Below are positions 55,921 to 64,000 of a DNA stretch of 64,000 bases, piece by piece; the stretch's first letter is position 1, and each line of letters begins with the position of its first letter. Where the stretch lies: assembly GCA_963556495.2 (NCBI GenBank), contig OY747703.1, positions 56,824,796-56,888,795 on the forward strand. Direction: 5' to 3'. The stretch is from Valencia hispanica. Its lineage: Eukaryota > Chordata > Actinopteri > Cyprinodontiformes > Valenciidae. A program made the translations under genes and the position numbers. The notes under the pieces are model-generated. The model worked only from the letters and a program-made list of their open reading frames with translations. It made no database searches and had not been told where the DNA came from.

Positions 55921-57325
55921 AGAACTTTGTCACATGAATGATGAGATCTAATAGAATACAGTGTAATATGATGCTATGCAAAACACAATGACATGTTAAA
56001 AATTAAATGACAAAACAAAAAAAAGGTACTACGAAATAAATAATTCCCTAAATATTTTGTGCAACTGGTATACCAATAAGATGTATATAGCAATAACAAT
56101 GATTTATGTGAATATTTTACATTGGCTTGTTTTGTGTTTTTAAAATGGTAAAAAAAAATAATTACATGTATTTCTATAACTGATCACATTTGATGAATAT
56201 TTATTATTATTACATCAGATTATTATTATTAATTACTATTCTAGATGTCAATTTACCATAAAATTTGATAGTAAAGTATATGGTTATAATAAAGTTTAAA
56301 TTTTGGAGCATGAATAAAATCATTTGATGATATGATGCAATAGGATATACTAAAATATATATAAAATGCAACAATACAATATTAAATGATAAAATATGGT
56401 TTGAACCAAATATTTAATTCAACATTACTATGTGATGTAATTTGTTAGAATACAATATAATCTGTCAATATGTTACAATGCAATATTACATGGCACATAC
56501 AATATCATACCATATGTGCAGTAGGATATTTACTGTGTTTCAGTACATTGCGATAAAATATGACGTCATGGAGGATTATATGATAATAGGATTATACAAT
56601 ACAACACAATTTGCCACAGCGCAATTAAAATATGATACAATGTGAAGCAAAATGTTAAAACATGATACAAAACAAAGGATGCAGCGCAGTTCAATAAAAA
56701 ATGTGCAAGACAACACAATAAAATATGATACAATATAATGTGATATGGTATGTTCTGAGACGGTATAATATGAAACGATACAATACAATATGATACATGA
56801 AAATAATATATGGCACAATACAATAACATTTTACAACAGTACAATACACTAGGATTCAATACATTATGATCCAAAACTAGACATTGTGATGAATTGTGAT
56901 AAGGTACAAACAGAATGCAAATGGATGTTGTACAAATCAATACAATACAAAAGGATACAATATGATCTATGATACAATACAATACGAAACAGTATGTTAT
57001 GATGTAATATAATACCATTTGACAGGAAATGTACAGTTGATTACTATATGACACATTCCGATGCAGTAGAAAATGAAAAAAACACAGTAAATATGGTACA
57101 ATACATTATAATATGATACAAATGTTGCAATATAACAAGATATGGTACAATATGAGACAATATTATTGTAGTACAATACTGTATGAAACAACATGATGTA
57201 ATAAAGTACAATATGATTTGGTACATATGATACAGTATGATACATTTGTTGTAATATAATTTGATATGGTACCATACAATATAACTTGGCACAATATCAT
57301 ACAGTATGACAGGATACAATAAGAA

Positions 57326-58239
57326 ATACTTCATGATCTCCTTGGGGAAAATGCTTGTTGACCTTTTGTATCACTGAGGCCTTAAAAACGGCTGTAATGT
57401 TGTTTATGTGCTTGAACTTTTAGACCAAAGGATGAGATGTAGATGTAGCTGTAGGTTTTAACTATGAAATCTGGCATGATCTTGTCATATTCTGTCCGAC
57501 TGAAGAAGAAAAAAATAATGTTATAATCTAAGCAGAAGATGAGACCTAAAAAGGCATGTAGGATAATCATACTATGTCAGTAGACTTGTTCTGTCCTTAT
57601 AAAGGCAAGGTTCATCAAAACTCAAGTGACAGAGTCAGCAGCTGAGATGTTTTCATGAGTACAAACGAAACCTCATGAAAGCCACAATGAGCTGATGCTT
57701 TACAGATGTCATCTAGTCACAGAATTCCTTCAGCATCCCAGGAACAATGTGCACGGTACGTTGTGGTTCTGTACAAATCTTTTTATTACATGTTGTAAGT
57801 CTTAACAAGACATGATGAAAATTAAAGAAATTTCATCGACTCAACTGTGTGGTTGACCTCGAAAACCCAGTGGAACCAACATGAGTCCCACTGTTTTGAC
57901 TGACTGTCAGACGCTCTGGTAACTCCCTGATGATACTATGGTCAACAGCTCTGCCCTCTGCTCTGGATCTACCAGCTCGGATTAATTACAGATACGTCTC
58001 TGGTCTGCAGAACTTGTCAGAACGGAACCATTTCATCTCGGTGTGAAATGGATTTTGCCAGTTGTTTTTAATAAACGCTATATAAGTTCAGTCCATTTAC
58101 CATTTAATATAGAGAAGCTTGAAAAACCCGTAGATGCTTTCTTTACCCTGTGGGTTAGTCCTTGGCACAGCTGACCAGGGTTCAGTTCTCAACTTTGAGA
58201 CCTTTGCAACATGTCTTCCCCCTTCCTTTCTGACTGCTT
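57326..58239. other. Unassigned intergenic stretch
   Basis: No gene. About 58060-58110 (AAACGCTATATAAGTTCAGT and CCATTTACCATTTA) looks like a LINE 3' tail. The rest is unassigned. Confidence 0.4.
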
Positions 58240-59965
58240 ACACAGAGTCATAGCTCTGTTGAGCCAACTATTCCCCGAGCTCTTAGTAGTGATGACTTTA
58301 TGGGATTCTTCATAAATAAAATTAATTCTATTAAAATAAAATGATTGGCATCATCTCAGACATGATTACTTCTCTCTCAGTAAGTGAGGCAGCATCAGAG
58401 AGAACTGTAGAACCTCATTTGTGTTTGGACTGTTTTGATTCAGTCGATCTTTCGGAATTATCAAAAATATTAGCCTCGTCTAAACCTTCAACTTGTATGT
58501 TGAACCCAAGCCCAACCAAATTATTTAAAGAAGTGTTCCATTTGGTTCCTGGCCCCATTTTAGATATGATGAATCTATCCTTAGTAAATGGATACGTACC
58601 ACAGGAATTTAAGGTTGATGTAATTAAACATTTACTTAAGAAACCTTCCCTTGATCAAGATGACTTAGTGTATTACACACCTATATCTAACCTTCCTTTC
58701 TTATCCAAAGTCCTTGAGAAAATAGTTGCTAATCAAGTCTGTGAGCATTTAAACAGTAACGAGCTGTTTGAAGAGTTTCAGTCAGGTTTTAGAGCTCATC
58801 ATAGCACTGAAACAGCACTGGTGAAGGTTACTAATGATATTCTCATGGCCTCAGATAATGGACTGGTGTCTGTTCTGGTTTTGTTAGATCTCAGTGCTGC
58901 TTTTGACACAGTCGATCATAATATTCTCCTAGAAAGGCTTGAACATGTTGCAGGGATCAAAGGAACAGCACTAGGCTGGTTTTAATCATATTTGTCTGAT
59001 AGATTCCAGTTTGTTCATCTAAATGATAAATCTTCTTCACTCTCAAGGGTTTCTTGTGGAGTTCCACAGGGTTCTGTGCTTGGACCAATTCTTTTTACTA
59101 TATATATCCAATTGGTAAAATGATCAGACAGCATGGTATAAATTTCCACAGCTATGCAGATGATACGCAATTATATTTATCCATGAATCCTGATTAATCC
59201 AGTCAGTTAGGTAGATTACAAGCATGTCTGGAAGACATAAAAACATGGATGACTCAAAACTTTGCTGTTAAATTCTGACAGTACAGAAGTTGCCGTCTTT
59301 GGACCAGAAGTTCTAAAAAAGAAATTGCTTAGTGAAACACTTCATCTGGATGGTATTAAATGTCCTCCAGTAAAAACGTAAAGAACTTTTGTGTTGTTTT
59401 TGACCATCAGCATCGGCTGGGATGATACTCCCAGTAACTGAACATACTCCATGTCCTGTTATCAACTTTTTACATTTTTTAACATAGAAAGTACTCTTAC
59501 ATCAGTTCTTTTGTTCTTTCTGTGTCTCTGCTCTGTCTTCTCGAACCACCAGTCGGCACTCGTACTGAGGCAGGTTCTGGTTCTGCTGGAGGTTTCTTCC
59601 TGTTAAAGGGGAGTTTTTTCCTCTCCACTGTCGCTAAATGCTTGCTCAGTATGAGGGATTGCTGTGAAGTCAACGACACAATGCATGTGACTGTCTACTG
59701 TTGCGACACGTTTGTCCAGGAGGAGTTAATGCTGCAAGTCATTGACTAGATGAAATCTGCTGGGTTTCCTTAGATAGTCAAGTCAAGGCAATTTTATTCC
59801 TATAGCACACTTTCAACAACAAGGTGAGTCAACTTTTAAACTGATTGCAATAATAAACCGAAGGATCAATTGGAATGTATGCAGGATTGAATTTATTGAC
59901 TTTTCTTGTAAAGTGCCTTGAGATGACATGTGTTGTGAATTGGTGCTACATAAATAAACTGAATT
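58240..59965 (+). mobile_element. L2 family A LINE, + orientation, internally deleted
   Basis: A 5'-truncated copy of the element at 1-2125. The frame 58341-58985 carries the RT fingers and [17 protein letters not shown] and ends at a TAA (58983) where the sister copy has AAA. The frame then continues through [15 protein letters not shown] to the catalytic YADD at 59153-59164 with further frameshifts. At about 59400 the RT joins directly to the 3'UTR (CATCGGCTGGGATGATACTC), so the RT C-terminus is deleted. The UTR ends near 59965 with GAATTTAATTG. A short family B tail (59780-59826) interrupts it. Confidence 0.85.
59780..59826 (-). mobile_element. L2 family B tail fragment inside the L2 family A 3'UTR
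   Basis: AAGGCAATTTTATTCCTATA and GCACACTTTCAACAACAAGG match the family B terminus (compare 11624-11664). The surrounding UTR resumes with TTTTAAACTGATTG, as in the 50.8-kb copy. Only about 47 bases; truncated. Confidence 0.6.
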
Positions 59966-62144
59966 TAATTGTATACAGAAGAGTTCATGGTCAACCTAAC
60001 GGCTGCAAGGTGCTCATGTCTGGTGGCTGCAAAACAAGCCTAAAATCACTCTGCTAGCTGGTTGGTGTGCTAGCTAGTTTGTATTGACATGCTGTGTTTA
60101 GTTTTCTTCAAAATATGGAACACTATATTAAGGCCATATATGGTTAAAGTGCTATGTGGGCTAGTTATATATGGTTTTGCCAACCTAGGTCATCCTTTAT
60201 ATTCTTTTTAGATAGAAGAGGCTTCCTCTTTCAGACCCTCCAAAAAAACAGACTTGTTCTTTCATTTTCTAATTCTATGTCCATCAACATTTACCATGCT
60301 AACCAAAGCCTGTAGAGTCTGACCTTAGAGTGAATTTGCTAAAATGTCCACCAATAGGAAGATAGAACGGCCTTATAACCCTTCTCAGATTGATGGACAA
60401 CAACAGTTGCTTCTCTCAGGTCATTGCTGATGTCTTTTCACCCTGGCATTTTGTTAACACATCTTTCTTTGACTATAACAGACCAAACTCTGAGTGGTTG
60501 ATTTTGCATGGTTGGGCTCTCAGTGCAGCTTTTATCCAATACATTCTTTCTTCAGATGTTCTTTTGATTAAAAGTAATACGTTCTCCATACCTTTAGCTT
60601 GGATTTGGTTCACATTTGCGAAATTATTGGATGCTTTTGTGTAATCTCCACAGATACCAGGGACATTGCATTCAGAATGATTAAAGAGTCCAGGTCTCCA
60701 TGGAAAGAAAAGATCGAAACAGAAAGAAAGCACTTTTCTCCTCTTGTCTCGTTCCAGGCCACCCACAACTTTTCAGCCTCCATCAAAAAGCTGCTAATGA
60801 GGGAATGACTGTCGCCGTGTCTGCCCTTTCCAGCATGTGTCAGCAGAAAATACAAATGAATACGAATGAGGAGGTTCAGACAGGCAGCTCTGACTGCCCG
60901 TGAAGCTGCCAGCTACATAAATATGCTAAATGATTCAGTGGAAGGCTTTGATTTCGTGCCTGCGTTGGCGTTATGTAAATCATAAATGTAATTTGGTTCT
61001 GTATGGCTCATATCATTTACTGTGGCAGAGAGGGAAAGTCTTGTCATGATTTTATCCCACTGTCTCATGCATCACAGATGCTGGGTCAGACTCACCGTTT
61101 CTACGAGCCGATGAAAAGGAAGATGTCATCCGTTTTCTTAAGGGACTTTTATTTGTCCAAGGCTTTTTCCAGCTTTCATGTCTTTTTCTGACCACAAAAA
61201 CAAATAACTCTGAGCAACACCAGACTGAAGAAAGCTCTGAAGAGAAATTTTAATACGACAGCCACAACAAACGTGGAATTATGTTTTTGTCAATCTGTCG
61301 CTGAATCCAGAAGAAAAACAATTTACCCGAAATTAAACTTTTGCAGGGTAAATTATGAAGCCTAAATACATAGTGATTAACATTTAAAGAATATGTCACT
61401 GTTAGGTCAGACCCTGGTCAAAAATGTCCCTGTGAGTTCCAGCTCCCACAAGGATAGGTCAAGAAAAAGGACAGTATAAATAAGTATAAATCCTTATAGA
61501 CACTTTTAATGCTCAGCGGCTCTGCAGAATTCCCCATCTGTCCATGATATACTCTTCCAAATCACATCATCCTCTTCTACTGCTGCATCAAAGTGTGAAA
61601 CATTTATTGTTGTTAGTGGAGCAAATATTACTGCCTCATATAAAACTGTTCCCTGATATTGAACAGAACATAAACAACAAGAAACATGTGAGAAAGTTGG
61701 AAAACCAACACAGGCTGAGGGAGAGATGCAAACTTAACCTGCTGGACAGACGCTATGCAGAGAAAATCCTTTGCGGTGTGAGGCAACGTTAGGTAGAGTA
61801 ATACTGTCCGCCCAAAGGAGCAATAAATCTACTGAGCTTCAAGTTTCTTCAGGGCTGCTCAGAACAATGCCAGCTTCTCTTTCCTGCCAGGGATTTTGGA
61901 ACAGAGTATGTTCCTCTACAGCCCTGCTAAAAAGAGTACAGCTCAATTAAAATACACTCATTGCAGGACATACAGTACTGTAGTATGATTGAGGTGACAC
62001 TACAACACACAAAATAGTAAAGATGAGTAAATAGTAAAGATTAACTGATCTCATGCTAGCATGCATGCATGATGTCTACAGCTGGGGTTACACCTCAGCA
62101 AGATGGCAACCAGGCGGGCCTCAGTCTGGTTGTCATCTCAATAT
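59966..62144. other. Unassigned intergenic stretch with a candidate conserved noncoding segment (about 60640-61080)
   Basis: No gene with a recognisable domain. The segment 60640-61080 is single-copy here and balanced in composition, with words such as CATAAATATGCTAAATGATT and GTGGAAGGCTTTGATTTCG that look like a developmental enhancer. The overlapping frames on both strands there do not resemble a protein. This is inference. The rest is AT-rich and unassigned. Confidence 0.35.
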
Positions 62145-62530
62145 AGAGCTAAAAGAGTTTAATCCAGAGATTAGAAAGAGTAAAATATAAATCAAAAAAG
62201 AGTGTAATCTGGAGCTAAATGATTATATTCTAGAGCTAAAGGAGTTTAAATCAGAGCTAAAAGAGTATAATCTAGAGCTAAAAAAGTATCATCTAGAGCT
62301 GAAAGATTTTAATCCAGAGCTAAAAGAGTATAATCTACAGCTAAATAAATTTAATCTAGAGCTAAAGAAGTTTAATCTAGAGCTAAAAGTATAATCTACA
62401 GTTGAAGTTTAATCTAGAGCTAAAGAAATTTAATCTAGAGCTAAAATACTATAATCTAGGGCTAAAAGTATAATCTAAAGTTAAATAAATTTAATCTAGA
62501 GCTAAAAGAGTATAATCTATAGCTAAAGCA
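62145..62530. repeat. Minisatellite, 21-bp unit TAATCTAGAGCTAAAAGAGTA
   Basis: About 17 units, mostly 21 bases, some of 18 or 24, each built on AATCTAGAGCTAAA followed by AGAGTAT, GAAGTTT or AAATTT. Frequent single-base changes show age. No spacers of unique sequence exist between units, so it is not a CRISPR array. Confidence 0.93.
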
Positions 62531-62827
62531 GAGTTTTGGCATCCAGGTAATTCGAAAACCGTATAAAAATAAAATATCAGCTCCAAAATTTGTGCTCTGT
62601 CTCTCTTTTGCACACAATTTACGTAAAAAAATCCCAATAATATAATTTTCAAAGAACAGCGCTGTTTATGTCACACATATTGCAGGGTATGAATACTGCC
62701 TGCTGAAAATTTTTACTTTTGATGGAAAAGTATAAAAAAAGAGGAACTCCAAATTTGTTTGTTTTAGAGAGAAAAAGTAATCGTCTCTCACTTCTGTAAC
62801 TTCAAAATAAATCGTCATACCTGTGCA

Positions 62828-64000
62828 TGACATTCAATTCAATTCAATTCAGTTTATTTATATAGCGCCAATTCACAACAGATGTCATCTCAAGGCACTT
62901 AACAAGAAGTCATTTCAATACATTTATACAAACATTCCAATCAGTTAAAAAGTTTCCTATTTAAGGAATCCCAGCAGATTGCGTCAGTCATTGGCGTGAG
63001 GTTGGGCCCCGTTGATGCAGACTTTCCAACCACAGCAATCCTTCAGCAATCCCTCATACTGAGCAAGCATGTAGCGACGGTGGAGAGGAAAAACTCCCGT
63101 TTAACAGGAAGAAACCTCCAACAGAACCAGGCTCAGTAGGAGCGGCCATCTGCCACGACCGTCTGGGGGTTTGAGAAGACAGAGCAGAAACACAGAAGGA
63201 ACAGAAGATCTGATATAAGAGAACTTTCTATGTTACAGAAAGTAAAAAGTTGATAACAGGACACAGTGGATGTTCAGTTACTGGGAGGATCATCCCAGTC
63301 GATGCCCCCCGTCCAACAGGGCATTGCAGCCAAGCAGGATACCAGACCAGGTATATCTTCTATGGAGAGAAAAACACTGAGAGAAAACAAAGTTAACACT
63401 CGAAATAACAGAATGTACTGTAATACAACTGGAGAGTAGTAGTAGAAAAGGAAGTATTAAAGTGAAGAAAATTGGTAAGTCTGTCCTCCAGCAGTCTAAG
63501 CCTAAAGCAGCATAACTACAGAGATAGCTCAGGATGACCTTAGCCACTCTAACTATAAGCTTTATCAAAAAGGAAAGTTTTAAGCCTGGCCTTAAAAGTA
63601 AACAGTGTCTGCCTCACGGACTAAAGCTGGGAGCTGGTTCCACAGGAGAGGAGCCTGATAACTAAAAGATCTGCCTCCCATTCTACTTTTAGAAATCCTA
63701 GGAACTACAAGTAAACCTGCAGTCTGAGAGCGAAGGGCTCTGTTAGGAACATAAGGAACAATCAGATCTCTGATGGATGATGGAGCTGATTATTAAGGGC
63801 TTTGTATGTAAGAAGAAGGATCTTAATTGGATCAATTGAAGGCTTTTAATGGCATGTTGTGGACTACCTGATAGTAAAGAATTACAGTAGTCCAGCCTTG
63901 AGGTAACAAATGCATGAACTAGTTTCTCAGCATCACTCATGGACAGGATGTTTCTAATTTTAGCCATATTCCGGAGGTGAAAGAAGGAAATCCTAGAAAC
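62828..64000 (-). mobile_element. L2 family A LINE 3' half, running off the right edge
   Basis: It starts at the (AATTC)n terminus 62828-62850 and follows the family 3'UTR (complement of 50.2-50.97 kb) to about 63620. It then enters the RT C-terminus: 63743-63967 encodes MAKIRNILSMSDAEKLVHAF and TSRLDYCNSLLSGSP. Upstream of this (63560-63740) the complement matches EADTVYFKARLKTFLF-type C-terminal sequence with stops. The 5' part lies beyond the window. Confidence 0.87.

Larger units (their letters stand above)
54859..57325. repeat. AT-rich higher-order tandem array growing from the dkk2 3' end
   Basis: Two levels of repetition are visible. Segments of about 160 bp at 54859-55020, 55350-55505 and 56040-56205 align in order: TATTTTGTGTAAATGGTG-like start, AATGATTTGTGTGAA-like middle, and TGATCACAC-GGATG near the end. 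Between and after them lie arrays of imperfect ATACAATATG words (GATACAATATGATAC and variants), densest at 56690-57310. A block GCAACACAGTTCAGT-like recurs at 55132 and 55566. Long minus-strand frames rich in Ile, Tyr, Cys and His come from this bias and are not genes. Confidence 0.85.

Noticed and set aside
55118..57334. Several long minus-strand frames rich in Ile, Tyr, Cys and His
   Set aside because: They arise from the ATACAATATG-type array. The codon content mirrors the repeat, and multiple frames stay open together.
61544..61792. An 82-aa + frame
   Set aside because: No known domain and no neighbouring exon; length is within chance expectation for this region.
62145..62530. CRISPR array
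   Set aside because: The units are contiguous, diverged and without unique spacers, and the genome is vertebrate.

Overview
The window is vertebrate nuclear DNA, almost certainly from a teleost fish. It is AT-rich and intron-rich and carries the usual teleost repeats: L2-type LINEs, a Rex3 LINE with its (GATG)n tail, Tc1/mariner copies flanked by TA, hAT, Harbinger and TTAA-flanked elements, and tRNA-derived SINEs. The species cannot be fixed from the sequence alone. I see no bacterial-style operon, CRISPR array, virus or complete RNA gene.

Only one host protein-coding gene is supported: dkk2 (Dickkopf-2, a secreted Wnt-pathway modulator) on the + strand. It has four coding exons (30888-31079, 46460-46613, 51102-51233, 53283-53533). 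All three introns are GT-AG, the phases match at every junction, and the product is 242 aa with two 10-cysteine domains. A TATA-containing promoter candidate lies at about 30616-30680, a 10-codon uORF in the 5'UTR, and an AATAAA at 54965. Intron 1 (15.4 kb) holds several mobile elements plus unassigned single-copy DNA, intron 2 a Tc1 copy, a SINE and an L2 tail, and intron 3 a hAT element with a perfect 8-bp target duplication.

Layout. 1-9.6 kb: an L2 LINE on the minus strand whose reverse transcriptase frame is still open across the left edge, a second L2 family in + orientation, a THAP-domain repeat, a third LINE family and hAT fragments. 9.6-11.9 kb: a nest in which a SINE lies inside an L2 copy that lies inside an RTE LINE, with target duplications visible at each level. 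12-15.6 kb: mostly unassigned DNA with a candidate conserved element. 15.6-19.2 kb: a 3.6-kb hAT-bounded composite carrying a second THAP repeat. 19.5 kb: a pure 154-bp TTC repeat. 21.5-28 kb: LINE, Harbinger, Tc1 and TTAA elements. 29-30 kb: Rex3, then the dkk2 promoter. 30.9-55 kb: dkk2. 54.9-57.3 kb: an AT-rich higher-order tandem array that appears to have grown from the end of the dkk2 3'UTR. 58-64 kb: two more L2 copies in opposite orientation, with a 21-bp minisatellite between them.

I found no undescribed multi-gene system. The most interesting points are the nested insertions that give a relative order of transposition, the tandem growth of the dkk2 3' end, the two decayed THAP zinc-finger exons spread inside a repeat, the NAGNAG acceptor of dkk2 exon 2, and the nearly intact L2 reverse transcriptase.
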